DNA of 52,687 nucleotides from Xanthobacteraceae bacterium (GCA_019745775.1 JAIESR010000080.1:1-52687), one strand, 5' to 3'; counted from the stretch's first letter, positions 27,844-35,941 are shown. Numbers and translations: made by a program. The notes: generated from the sequence alone by a model not told the origin.

Positions 27844-28374
27844 CTACCCGTCGAGCCCTGGCGAGAACATGGAGAGGCAGGTGTCCTGGTCCTTTCCGGC
27901 ACCGGGATAGACGTCGACGATGGTCAGCCGGATCCACTCGATCCGCCCAGGCTTCAGCTTGATCGCCTGCGGACGCCGCTCATCCTTGAGCGTGATCTCG
28001 CTCTTGTAGCCGCCGCTGGTCTCGATGCGCGCCTGCTTCACGCGGCCGTTGTTGCGGAAGGACTTCTCGTCCCTGGCATAGCCGTTGGTGATCGTCACGG
28101 TGCCGACCATGTTGGCCGGTTTCGAATGGAACGTGACGCTTTGGCCGGCGCCCGGACCGGACACGCCCTCGCACCACGCGCCGTCGGACGTTCCCAGCAG
28201 CTGGTCGGGACCATAGGTGCTCTTGCCTTGCGGCGGCAGCACCGAGCTCACGCACATCCGGAACTCGCCAAGCTGGGTGCCGTAGCTGTGGCACGCCTCC
28301 TGCGCGGAAGAGATCGTCGGCGCGATCAGGAAACAACATGCGACAATCATGAAAGAGCGGATACGAAGCAACAT
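27844..28374 (-). CDS. Secreted protein with NADase-type glycan-binding (discoidin-like) domain
   Basis: 176 residues from ATG 28374, after AGGAAAGGGG; the longer frame to 28524 lacks a ribosome site. Signal peptide at residues 1-24 (ending ISSAQ), two Cys early in the mature part, then a beta-sandwich with SSVLPPQGKSTYGPDQLLG, AWCEGVSGPGAGQSVTFH, ITNGYARDEKSFRNNGRVK and IRLTIVDVYPG. This order is that of the NADase-type glycan-binding domain found on secreted bacterial proteins and toxins. No enzymatic partner is adjacent. Likely periplasmic or secreted carbohydrate binder. Confidence 0.78.
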   Translation of the reverse strand: MLLRIRSFMIVACCFLIAPTISSAQEACHSYGTQLGEFRMCVSSVLPPQGKSTYGPDQLLGTSDGAWCEGVSGPGAGQSVTFHSKPANMVGTVTITNGYARDEKSFRNNGRVKQARIETSGGYKSEITLKDERRPQAIKLKPGRIEWIRLTIVDVYPGAGKDQDTCLSMFSPGLDG

Positions 28375-28492
28375 GATGGCCCCTTTCCTAATCCCGGCGG
28401 ATGACCCACGCGCCGCAATGCAGGCGGCAGGCGCACGGTAGCAGTCTACCCAGCCGGCGGAGCCTTGACGACCCATATCAATCGCCAAAAAA

Positions 28493-28535
28493 ACAACGAC
28501 CACGATCGACAGGTGCGCGTACATCCGGCGTCACC
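28493..28535. repeat. Direct repeat copy 1 flanking the DUF72 gene
   Basis: Holds acaacgaccacga followed by ggtgcgcgtacatccggcg and tcacc. A matching copy lies at 29559-29603 in the same orientation. Confidence 0.7.
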
Positions 28536-28651
28536 TCGTCGAAGCGCGGTCGCGAAGTAAGGGTCGCGTAGTAACGGTCGCTTGGGCGATGGTACACTGG
28601 ACACAGCCATCGCCACTTGCTGACAGGATACCGGAGGCGGACGACAGCGGC

Positions 28652-29467
28652 ATGACAGCAAAAACAGGGCAAATCTTCATCGGCATCGGCGGCTGGACGT
28701 TCGAGCCGTGGCGCGGCGCGTTCTATCCCAAGGGGCTGCCGCATGCGAAGGAACTGTCATATGCGAGCGAGCGGCTGACCTCGATCGAGGTCAACGGCAC
28801 ATTCTATCGCACGCAGACGCCGGCGACCTTCCGCAAATGGGCCAGCGAAGTGCCCGACGGATTCGTGTTCTCGGTCAAGGGCCCGCGCTATGCGACCAAC
28901 CGCAGCGTGCTCAAGGAAGCCGGCGACTCGATCAAGCGGTTTCTCGACAGCGGCGTGACCGAGCTTTCGTCCCGTCTCGGCCCCCTGCTCTGGCAATTCG
29001 CGCCGACCAAGAAATTCGACCCGGCCGATTTCGGCGGCTTCCTCGAACTATTGCCGGGCGAATTCAACGGCCGTCACATTCGTCACGTCGTCGAGGTTCG
29101 TCATGACAGTTTCAAGACCGGCGAATTCGCCGCGCTGTTGCGCAAATTCTCGATTCCGGCGGTCTACACCGACCACGCGCGCTATCCCAACATCGCGGAT
29201 GTGACGGGCGATTTCGTGTATGCCCGCCTGCAACAGGGCGACGACGATATCCCGACCGCCTATCCGCCGAAGGCGATCGCCGCATGGAGCAAGCGGCTCA
29301 CCGAATGGGCGTCGGGCGGCGAGCCCGACGACCTTGGACGCATCGAGCCGGCGCCGAAGGCGAAAGGCAAGCCGCGCGACGTGTTCGCCTATGTCATCCA
29401 CGAGGGAAAGATCCGCGCGCCGGCGGGCGCCATGGCGCTGATCGAGAAAATTGGCGGCGGCAGTTAG
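28652..29467 (+). CDS. DUF72 (YecE-like) TIM-barrel protein
   Basis: 271 residues from ATG 28652, after GGAGG. Clear DUF72 pattern: GIGGWTFEPWRGAFYPKG, INGTFYRTQTPATFRKWASEVPDGF as VNGTFYR, FSVKGPRYATN and a final FAYVIHEGK. It forms a TIM barrel; the activity is unknown. Bracketed by direct repeats at 28493-28535 and 29559-29603. Confidence 0.9.
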   Translation: MTAKTGQIFIGIGGWTFEPWRGAFYPKGLPHAKELSYASERLTSIEVNGTFYRTQTPATFRKWASEVPDGFVFSVKGPRYATNRSVLKEAGDSIKRFLDSGVTELSSRLGPLLWQFAPTKKFDPADFGGFLELLPGEFNGRHIRHVVEVRHDSFKTGEFAALLRKFSIPAVYTDHARYPNIADVTGDFVYARLQQGDDDIPTAYPPKAIAAWSKRLTEWASGGEPDDLGRIEPAPKAKGKPRDVFAYVIHEGKIRAPAGAMALIEKIGGGS

Positions 29468-29814
29468 CGAATCTCGCTCGTCGTAGCCCGAGCCGAGCGT
29501 AGGCGGGTCGCGGGAATAAGCGGAGGATAGATGAGGACTTGGCCATGTGCCGAAAACGACAACGACCACGAACCAAGAGGTGCGCGTACATCCGGCGTCA
29601 CCCAATGATCGTGGTCGTCTTGAGCGGCTGTCGCCGCTCCAGCAAAGGAACCCTCGCGGGCTCAACTTCGCCTTTCGACAGATATAGGTGTCGCATGTGA
29701 CACCCGCAAGACAGTGGAAAATATTGTTTTTCGCTGTCATGCGGCATGTTTCCATAGCGCGGTTCTTGAAGGTCAGGCGGGCCGCCGTTTCGCGCCGGCG
29801 GCCCGCCGTCCTCG
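29468..29814. other. Non-coding stretch containing direct repeat copy 2
   Basis: Nearly 350 bp with no supported gene. Contains the second copy of the 43-45-bp direct repeat (29559-29603) and a local inverted pair (gacaacgaccacga / tcgtggtcgtc). The right half (29680-29760) is AT-richer, and would be downstream of the slipin gene; a short GC-rich inverted repeat at about 29777-29808 (ggcgggccgcc / ggcggcccgcc) may be the slipin terminator. Confidence 0.5.
29559..29603. repeat. Direct repeat copy 2 flanking the DUF72 gene
   Basis: Shares acaacgaccacga and ggtgcgcgtacatccggcg with the copy at 28493-28535; the short segment between these parts differs. Confidence 0.7.
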
Positions 29815-30966
29815 TCACGCTGCATCGTGCGCCTTTAGCCGCACGAGCTTCGTGAGCAGCGCATCCAGGCCTGCACCCTCACCGGCATGCAGGTCGATGC
29901 GGCCGACCTTCTCCACCAGGCGCTCGAGCGACTCGAGCTCCTTGAGCCGCAGGAGGAGCGGGTTCTCCTCCATCAGCTTGGCGGTGTTGAGGAGCGAACG
30001 CGTCGCCGCGGTCTCCTCCTGGCGGCGGATCAGGTTCGCCTTCGCGAGCCGCTCCGCCTCCACGACCTTGTTCACCAGCTCGCGGACCTCGCCCGGCAGG
30101 ATGACGTCCTTGACGCCGAGCTCGGTGACCTCGATGCCGGTCTCCGCGAGGCGCTCGCGCACGAAGCCACGCAGCTCAGCGTCGAGCGCGTTCTTCGCCG
30201 ACAGCACCTCGTCGAGCGTGCGCGACGCCACCGCCTCGCGGATCGCGAACTGCACCAGCCGGTACAGCCACTCGTCCACGTTGGCGACGACCGCCACCGC
30301 GCGCTCCGGATCGGCGATGCGGCGGAATGCGGTCAGCGTCACGCGCAGCGCGATGCGATCCTTGGTCAGCATCTCCTGCGCCGTGATCTCGAGCGCCTGC
30401 GGACGCAGGTCGAGGCGCTTCACCTCGACCTTGCGGCCCGCGGTCCAGAACGCGTGCCGGCCCGGCGCCAGGCGCTCCACGAGCCGGCCCTCGACGTAGA
30501 GGAGACCCGCCTCCTGGTTCTCGACCACGTGCTCGGCGACGAGCGTGTTGCGCTCGCGCGCGATCATCGCGAGATGCCGCGGCGCGACCCGCGGCTCGCT
30601 TGCGACGTCGATGCGCTCGACCTCGACCGCCGTCGCGACCTTCCAGAACACGCGGGTCTGCCACGGACCCATCAGGTGCGTCGGCCGGCCGTCGAGCTTG
30701 ACGATCGCGACCTCGTCCGACCCGGTCTCGACCGGCTCGAACAGCGCAGCCGCAAGCTCCGGCCGCGCCGCCTTCAGCACGGCGAACCGCTCCGCCGGGA
30801 ATTCGGCGCGAACGACGTTGAACGGCTCCGCCGCGAGCTCATGCCGCGGGTCGAAGATCGCGTGACGGCCCGGCGCGAGCACGCGCTCGAGGCGGCCGTT
30901 GCGCGTGAGGAAGGCGCGCTCGCCGTCCTTCACGGTCACGCGCGTAACAAGCAGATGCCACGTCAT
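29815..30966 (-). CDS. Soluble SPFH/Band-7 slipin with three N-terminal modules
   Basis: 383 residues from ATG 30966, six bases after AAGGAGAT. No membrane segment or signal is seen, unlike membrane-anchored stomatins. Three related modules stand in the N-terminal half (about 14-39, 83-110, 148-175), each with a GR..(R)xLxPGR or similar turn (GRLERVLAPGRH, GRPTHLMGPWQT, GRLVERLAPGRH). The Band-7 domain follows (about 180-305), ending in VKDVILPGEVRELVNKV, then a charged coiled-coil tail. This is the RNA-repair-associated slipin type; the tRNA-like RNAs at 31255-31477 lie just upstream on the same strand. No RtcB ligase is seen. Probably a ring- or sheet-forming scaffold. Confidence 0.88.
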   Translation of the reverse strand: MTWHLLVTRVTVKDGERAFLTRNGRLERVLAPGRHAIFDPRHELAAEPFNVVRAEFPAERFAVLKAARPELAAALFEPVETGSDEVAIVKLDGRPTHLMGPWQTRVFWKVATAVEVERIDVASEPRVAPRHLAMIARERNTLVAEHVVENQEAGLLYVEGRLVERLAPGRHAFWTAGRKVEVKRLDLRPQALEITAQEMLTKDRIALRVTLTAFRRIADPERAVAVVANVDEWLYRLVQFAIREAVASRTLDEVLSAKNALDAELRGFVRERLAETGIEVTELGVKDVILPGEVRELVNKVVEAERLAKANLIRRQEETAATRSLLNTAKLMEENPLLLRLKELESLERLVEKVGRIDLHAGEGAGLDALLTKLVRLKAHDAA

Positions 30967-31254
30967 GGCACATCTCCTTCGTTGACCGTCCCCTCATGGG
31001 CGACGGCCTTCAGTTTCGTATTCGAGGACATGAGTCCCGGACGCGCACTTCCCGTGCGATCGGCGGGCCGTGGCTTTAGTCCGCTTGAGCGGCGGGCGTG
31101 CGCATCCATGCGCCGCGCTTGCGCGCAGCGGGCGGATCGACGACCCGACGATCGCGCGGGCGGTATCCGCCACGGCGCAAAGCCGGTGTTACGGTGTCGA
31201 GATGCGAGCGAAGAGCCTTTCGGCGCGACGACCGGACCGCGACTGAAGCACGCG

Positions 31255-31322
31255 TCCGGTCCCGTTCATTGGGTAATCAGCGTGTTAAGGCTGATGGTAT
31301 CGGTTTTGAAGACCGAACCGGA
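31255..31322 (-). ncRNA. Third tRNA-like cloverleaf element
   Basis: On the minus strand the outer stem TCCGGT / ACCGGA encloses three hairpins: TCGGT-CTTCAAA-ACCGA (a seven-base loop with TCA in the anticodon position), ATCAGC-CTTAACAC-GCTGAT, and CCC-AATGAAC-GGG. It begins at the base directly after element 2 and lacks a normal T-loop. The outer 3' strand can also pair with 31230-31236, forming a competing hairpin. I infer a structured RNA; folding was done by eye. Confidence 0.5.
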
Positions 31323-31396
31323 GCGTTTGGAGCGGGAGTCGAACCCGCGACAGCATGATTACAAGTCATGTGCTCTACCAACTGAGCTATCCTCGC
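31323..31396 (-). ncRNA. Second tRNA-like element (Thr-TGT-like, aberrant acceptor)
   Basis: Canonical D-arm (TAGCTCAGTTGGTAGAGCA), anticodon stem-loop CATGA-CTTGTAA-TCATG (anticodon TGT) and T-arm GCGGG-TTCGACT-CCCGC. The acceptor is abnormal: GCG and GGA pair with CGC and TCC, but a 1x3 internal loop (A against AAA) splits them, and no CCA follows. A tRNA finder may label it tRNA-Thr. I think it is a tRNA mimic because of the stem and its position one base after element 1. Confidence 0.7.
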
Positions 31397-31397
31397 A

Positions 31398-31477
31398 TGG
31401 TTGAGATGACAGGAATCGAACCTGCGCCTCCGGGACCATCCCGGCGCTCTCCAAGAGCCACATCCCTGATCCCTCGT
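31398..31477 (-). ncRNA. First tRNA-like element, encoded CCA, no anticodon loop
   Basis: Acceptor AGGGATG / CATCTCA (six of seven pairs), discriminator A and encoded CCA (31400-31398). T-arm GCAGG-TTCGATT-CCTGT is canonical. The D-region is a short GCTC-TTGGA-GAGC hairpin. Where an anticodon arm should be stands CCGGGA-TGG-TCCCGG, a six-pair stem with a three-base loop, so it cannot decode. The CCA and T-loop suggest maturation by tRNA enzymes. Sits upstream of elements 2 and 3 and of the slipin gene. Confidence 0.75.
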
Positions 31478-31693
31478 TCAGCGGAACACGGAGCCGCACT
31501 GCGGCCCGCGCCAGCCGGGTCAGAAAACCCGGACACAAGGCGTCCCGAAGGAGCGCGGGCGGATAAAGATCAAGCAAGGCGGAAAAATGGCGAAGTTCCA
31601 TCGCCTCGCAACTTGATCGAAGATTTCAAGAACGACGTCGCGCGCGTCCCGAAAAATTCACATGCGTCGTTGATCCGATTGCGTTCCTGTCGC
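31478..31693. other. Leader of the tRNA-like array; hairpins, no gene
   Basis: No supported gene between the tRNA-like array and the MFS stop. A perfect hairpin ccgggt-cagaaa-acccgg (31515-31532) and a GC-rich one (gcggcccgcgcc area, about 31494-31512) lie just upstream of element 1 on the minus strand and may belong to the same RNA or end the convergent unit. I looked for a sigma-54 promoter here and saw none. Confidence 0.45.
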
Positions 31694-32926
31694 CTATTCC
31701 GCCGGCTGCGGCGCCGGCGCACGTTCCTTCTCGACGCCGTTGACCAGCACCGCGATTGCCGCGGTGGCGACCACGAAGCCGAGCGCGATCGTCGCGGTGA
31801 CCGCGAGCACGAGATCGAAGCCGCCGCGCCCGTGCAGCAGCGCGATCAGCGACACCGCGGCGCCCGACACCAGGAAGGTCAGGAAGTAGCGCACCGCGAA
31901 CACGCGGCCGCGCCAGGCATCGGCGGTGTAGCGCGCGATCACCATGTCGTTGACGGTGACCTGCCCGTAGATGCCGATGATCGCCACGGCGAGCGCGAAC
32001 AGGATCGTGACGCCCGTCGCATAAGCCGCCCACAGCACGCCCAGGAACTGCCAGAGCGCGACGCCGGCGAACAGGATATGCAGCGGGTATTTCTCCGAGA
32101 GCCGCCCCATCGCGAGCTGCGCCAGCGCGCCGAACACGAAGATCAGCGTCGCGAGCCCGCCGACCAGCACCAGCGAGACGTCGCCGAGCCGCTCGTCGAC
32201 GATCTTGGGCAGCGCGACCGTCACGATATGAAAGACAAGCCCCGCGGTGAGCGCGATCACGATGAACAGCCCGAACACCGTCGCCGCCACCCACGCCGCG
32301 AGCCGCACGTCCGGCGTCGCGTCGCGCTTGACCGACTTGCTGTGGTCGTCCGGCACCAGGCGCAGATACGCAATGCCCGTGAGGATGCAGATCACGGCCG
32401 GAACGATGAAGGCGCCGCGCCAGCCGATCAGCGAGGCGAGCACGGCGGTGATACCGGCCGCGAACGCGACGCCGAGATTGCCGCACACGCCGTTGAACGC
32501 GAGCGAGCGGCCGCGCTGCGTCGCCTGCGCGATCAGCATCGCGGTGCCGACCGGATGATAGATCGCGGCGAACATGCCAAGCGCGGCGAGCGCGATCGCA
32601 AGCGTTATGAGGGTCGGCGCCAGCGCCGCGGCGATCAGCGACACGCCGCAGCCGAAATAGAACAGCGCCATCATGTTGCGGCGGCTCCAGCGGTCGGCGA
32701 GCCAGCCGGCCGGCAGCGAGAACACGCCGAAGGTGACGAACGAGGCGGTGCCGAGCGCGATCAACTCGGCGTAGCTGCGGCCATGAACGGCCTCGAGCGC
32801 GATGGCGACGGTCGGGAAGATCAAGACCACGTAGTGGTCGATCGCATGCGCGAAATTGATGAAGCCGATCGAGATGCGCCGCGTCTGCTCGGCGGCCTGA
32901 TTCGGCGATATGGCAACGTCCGCCAT
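31694..32926 (-). CDS. Major facilitator superfamily transporter
   Basis: 410 residues from ATG 32926; the frame upstream to 33169 overlaps the ABC permease gene. Twelve predicted helices in two six-helix halves. The A-motif between helices 2 and 3 reads GWLADRWSRRNMM (canonical GxLaDrxGrkxxl), and the second half keeps the related GRLSEKYPL. The substrate is not readable; the closest style is of small-molecule efflux or fosmidomycin-resistance-like carriers. Separate from the ABC operon at 33001 by 74 bp on the same strand. Confidence 0.9.
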   Translation of the reverse strand: MADVAISPNQAAEQTRRISIGFINFAHAIDHYVVLIFPTVAIALEAVHGRSYAELIALGTASFVTFGVFSLPAGWLADRWSRRNMMALFYFGCGVSLIAAALAPTLITLAIALAALGMFAAIYHPVGTAMLIAQATQRGRSLAFNGVCGNLGVAFAAGITAVLASLIGWRGAFIVPAVICILTGIAYLRLVPDDHSKSVKRDATPDVRLAAWVAATVFGLFIVIALTAGLVFHIVTVALPKIVDERLGDVSLVLVGGLATLIFVFGALAQLAMGRLSEKYPLHILFAGVALWQFLGVLWAAYATGVTILFALAVAIIGIYGQVTVNDMVIARYTADAWRGRVFAVRYFLTFLVSGAAVSLIALLHGRGGFDLVLAVTATIALGFVVATAAIAVLVNGVEKERAPAPQPAE

Positions 32927-33000
32927 TGCTTCTACCCAGTCTTGTCGGCCCCTTGTTCTATGGCCCCGCCGGCCGAAAGTCGAGCCGGCGCCACAGCATA

Positions 33001-34161
33001 TCAGTCCAGCGTACGGCGGAACCGCGTCACCGCCACTGCCATGGCGAACAACGTCAGTCCGGCGAGCATCGCCGTGTCGAAATAGAGGTCCGGGAACGAC
33101 GACCCTTTCAGCATGATCGAGCGCACGATGCGCAGATAATGCGTCAGCGGCAGCGCCTCGCCGATCCACTGCGCCCAGACCGGCATGCCGGCGAACGGGA
33201 ACATGAAACCCGACAGCAGGATGTTCGGCAGGAAGAACATCAGCGACATCTGCATCGCCTGGAGCTGATTCTGCGCCAAGGTCGAGAACGTGTAGCCGAT
33301 CGCGAGATTGGCGGTGATGAACAGCGTCGACAGCATCGCGAGCAACGATAAACTGCCAAGCAGCGGCACACCGAAGAGCAGAATCCCGATGCTCAGGATC
33401 AGCGCCGCCTGGATGAAGCCGACCAGGATATAGGGCACGATCTTGCCGAGCATGATCTCGACCGGCGTGATCGGCATGGAGAGGAGTGCCTCCATGGTGC
33501 CGCGCTCGATCTCGCGCGTGACCGAGAGCGCGGTGAAGATCAGCATGGTCATGGTGAGGATGGTGCCGACCAGTCCCGGCACGATGTTGAGCGAGGTCTC
33601 GGCCGCAGGGTTGTAGCGCGCATGGGTCCGGAACTCGAATGGCGGCAACACGGTCTCGGGGATGCCGTGGTCGTAGCGCAGCGCGGTCTGGAGAACGCCG
33701 TTGAGCGCGCCGATCGCCGAACCCGCCGCCACCGGATCGGTGGCGTCGCTGGCGACCAGGATCGCCGGGCGGTCGCCGCGCCGCAGGTCGCGCTCGAAAT
33801 TCGCCGGGATCTCGATCGCGAACAGCACCGAGCCGTTGGCCAGCAGGCGATCGAACTCGCGCTCGTTGCGCACCACATGGGTGACCTTGAAGTACTGCGT
33901 GTTCTCGAGCGCGCGCAGGATCGAGCGGCCGACGTCGCTGTTCTCCTGCAGCAGCACCGCGGTCGGCAGGTGTCGCGGATTGGTGTTGATCGCGTAGCCG
34001 AACAGCAGGAGCTGCAACAGCGGGATCATGATGATCATCGCGAACGACACGCGGTCGCGCTTGAGCTGGATGAACTCCTTCACCGTCATGGCATAGCTGC
34101 GCCGCCAGAACTCGCCGCGGCGCGACGCTCTGCTCGGTTCGGCCGGCGCGGCGGCGGTCAT
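33001..34161 (-). CDS. ABC-2-type transporter permease
   Basis: 386 residues. One N-terminal helix (MIIMIPLLQLLLFGYA), a large periplasmic domain (about 65-190), then five helices in the ABC-2 fold, with SVTREIERGTMEALLSMPI, the coupling segment to the ATPase. Resembles YhhJ/YbhR-type permeases of multidrug export. Its ATG overlaps the ATPase stop by four bases (ATGA), so the two are translationally coupled. Confidence 0.93.
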   Translation of the reverse strand: MTAAAPAEPSRASRRGEFWRRSYAMTVKEFIQLKRDRVSFAMIIMIPLLQLLLFGYAINTNPRHLPTAVLLQENSDVGRSILRALENTQYFKVTHVVRNEREFDRLLANGSVLFAIEIPANFERDLRRGDRPAILVASDATDPVAAGSAIGALNGVLQTALRYDHGIPETVLPPFEFRTHARYNPAAETSLNIVPGLVGTILTMTMLIFTALSVTREIERGTMEALLSMPITPVEIMLGKIVPYILVGFIQAALILSIGILLFGVPLLGSLSLLAMLSTLFITANLAIGYTFSTLAQNQLQAMQMSLMFFLPNILLSGFMFPFAGMPVWAQWIGEALPLTHYLRIVRSIMLKGSSFPDLYFDTAMLAGLTLFAMAVAVTRFRRTLD

Positions 34162-35165
34162 TGGAAATTGTCCTGGGCGCGGCTCATCAGGTCGATGAAC
34201 ACGTCTTCGAGCGTCGCTTCCGACGGCGTCCAGTTGAGGCCGGCGCGCGTCCGATAAGGCGCGATCGCGGCGTCGAGCGCGGCGCGGTCGCGGCCGGAGA
34301 CGTGCAGGCTCGAGCCGAACGGCGCCACCATGTCGACGCCCGGCAGCGCCGCAAGCTCGTCGCCGAGCTGCATCAACACATGCGAATCCGCCGCGCTCAC
34401 GGTGTAGGTGACGAGATGCGCCTGCGCGATCACCTGCGGCACGGTGCCGTGCGCCAGCAGCACGCCATAGGCGATATACGCGATCTCATGGCAGCGCTCG
34501 GCCTCGTCCATGTAGTGGGTCGAGACCAGCACGGTGAGGCCCTGCGCCGCCAGCGCATGGATCTCGTTCCAGAATTCGCGCCGCGCCTTGGGATCGACGC
34601 CGGCGGTGGGCTCGTCGAGGAGGAGAAGTTGCGGATTGGGCAGCGTGCAGGCGCCGAGCGCGAGCCGCTGCTTCCAGCCGCCCGACAGTTCGCCGGCAAG
34701 CTGCTCCTCGCGGCCGTTGAGGCCGAGCCGCTCGACCATCGCCCGCGCTGCCGCCGCCGGATCGTCGATGCCGTAGAGCCGCGCGACGAATTCGAGATTC
34801 TCGCGCACCGACAGGTCCTGATAGAGGCTGAAACGCTGCGTCATGTAGCCGACGTGGCGTTTGATCTCGTCGGCCTCCGTGCGGATGTTGTAGCCGAGGC
34901 AGGTACCCTCCCCCTCGTCGGGCGTGAGCAGGCCGGTCAGCATCCGGATCGTGGTAGTCTTGCCGGAGCCGTTGGGGCCGAGAAAGCCGTAGATCGTGCC
35001 GCGCTTCACCTGCATCGACAGGTCCCGCACGACCTTGCGGCTGCCGAACGACTTCGACAGGCCGCGCACGTCGATCGCGATCACGGGCGCCGGCGTGATG
35101 TCACGAGCGCCGCCTTGAGCGTTATCGTGGGCGCGGCCTTGGGCACCGTCCTGGGCCAACGTCAT
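34158..35165 (-). CDS. ABC transporter ATP-binding protein
   Basis: 335 residues from ATG 35165; longer frame not credible. One nucleotide-binding domain: Walker A GPNGSGKTTT, Q-loop YMTQRFSLYQ, signature LSGGWKQRLALG, Walker B LLLLDEPTAGVDP and H-loop VSTHYMDEAE. The signature carries W where Q is common (GGWKQR), which is usual in the YhiH/YbhF group. A C-terminal extension (about 255-335) is of the kind that pairs with ABC-2 permeases. Overlaps both neighbours by four bases. Confidence 0.94.
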   Translation of the reverse strand: MTLAQDGAQGRAHDNAQGGARDITPAPVIAIDVRGLSKSFGSRKVVRDLSMQVKRGTIYGFLGPNGSGKTTTIRMLTGLLTPDEGEGTCLGYNIRTEADEIKRHVGYMTQRFSLYQDLSVRENLEFVARLYGIDDPAAAARAMVERLGLNGREEQLAGELSGGWKQRLALGACTLPNPQLLLLDEPTAGVDPKARREFWNEIHALAAQGLTVLVSTHYMDEAERCHEIAYIAYGVLLAHGTVPQVIAQAHLVTYTVSAADSHVLMQLGDELAALPGVDMVAPFGSSLHVSGRDRAALDAAIAPYRTRAGLNWTPSEATLEDVFIDLMSRAQDNFQ

Positions 35166-35941
35166 TTCGGCCGCTCCTTGCCGCGCTCTTGCGGCGTCAC
35201 CGTCACGGTGACCGGCTGCCCGACCCGCAGCGCCTCCGGCTCTTGCGGCAGCGCTTCCACCATGAACACGAGCTTGTTGCGCTCCTCCAGGCTGTAGATC
35301 ACCGGCGGCGTGAACTCGGCGGTGCGCGCGATGAAGCTCACCCGCGCGGTCAGCCCGCCCGGGCAGCCGTCGCACTGTATGTTGACGGTGTCGTCGAGCG
35401 CGATCCTCGGCAGTACCGCCTCGTTGACGAAGAAACGCACCTTCATGTTGCCGGGCGGCAGGATCGCCACCACCGGCCGACCCGCCGGCACCAGCTCGCC
35501 GACGCGGAAATAGACCTGCTGCACGGTGCCGTCGGCCGGGCTGAAGGCCTTGCGCCGCGCAAGCTTGGTCTGCGCGGAGTTGAGCCGCGCCTGCGCCGAG
35601 CGCAAGGCGGCTTCGGCCTCATCGTAGGCCTTCTGCGTGCCGGCGGCTTTCTTCAACAATTCCTGTGCGCGGCCGAAGGCCTGCTTGGCGTTCTGCACCG
35701 ACGCCTCACGCTCCGAGACTTCGGCGCGCTGGATGTCGTCGTCGAGGGTGAACAGCAGCGTCTTCGGCTCGACCCTGTCGCCCTCACGCACCGGCTGGGT
35801 TTCGATCCGCCCATATTCGTCAGGGCTGACGAAGATCAGGTTCGCCTCGATCCAGCCCTGGTAGGTCGGCTCGGCATTCTTGCTGCAGGCGCCAAGCACC
35901 AGCAGGCACGCCAGCGATGCGCGCAATGCGAGGCGGATCAT
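35162..35941 (-). CDS. HlyD-family periplasmic adaptor lipoprotein
   Basis: 259 residues. A lipoprotein signal ends in LLVLGAC (Cys19), then a biotinyl-lipoyl half, a coiled-coil hairpin (about 75-130, EREASVQNAKQAFGRAQELL), the second lipoyl half and a beta-barrel domain with FFVNEAVLPRIALDDTVNI. It would link the ABC permease to an outer-membrane channel. Stop overlaps the ATPase start (ATGA). Confidence 0.93.
   Translation of the reverse strand: MIRLALRASLACLLVLGACSKNAEPTYQGWIEANLIFVSPDEYGRIETQPVREGDRVEPKTLLFTLDDDIQRAEVSEREASVQNAKQAFGRAQELLKKAAGTQKAYDEAEAALRSAQARLNSAQTKLARRKAFSPADGTVQQVYFRVGELVPAGRPVVAILPPGNMKVRFFVNEAVLPRIALDDTVNIQCDGCPGGLTARVSFIARTAEFTPPVIYSLEERNKLVFMVEALPQEPEALRVGQPVTVTVTPQERGKERPK

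Noticed and set aside
28374-28524. Longer N-terminus for the glycan-binding-type protein
   Set aside because: The extension has no ribosome site and overlaps direct repeat copy 1; the ATG at 28374 has a good site and begins a signal peptide.
31321-31396. Ordinary tRNA-Thr(TGT)
   Set aside because: Acceptor stem is interrupted by a 1x3 internal loop, no CCA is encoded, and it abuts two other aberrant cloverleaves; I prefer a tRNA-like RNA, though a charged tRNA is not excluded.
31478-31700. Sigma-54 promoter (as in RtcR-controlled repair operons) upstream of the tRNA-like array
   Set aside because: No GG-N10-GC with the TGGCAC/TTGC surroundings was found on the minus strand.
31355-33085. 576-residue plus-strand frame
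   Set aside because: Shadow of the MFS gene; runs through the tRNA-like array and has low-complexity charged composition.
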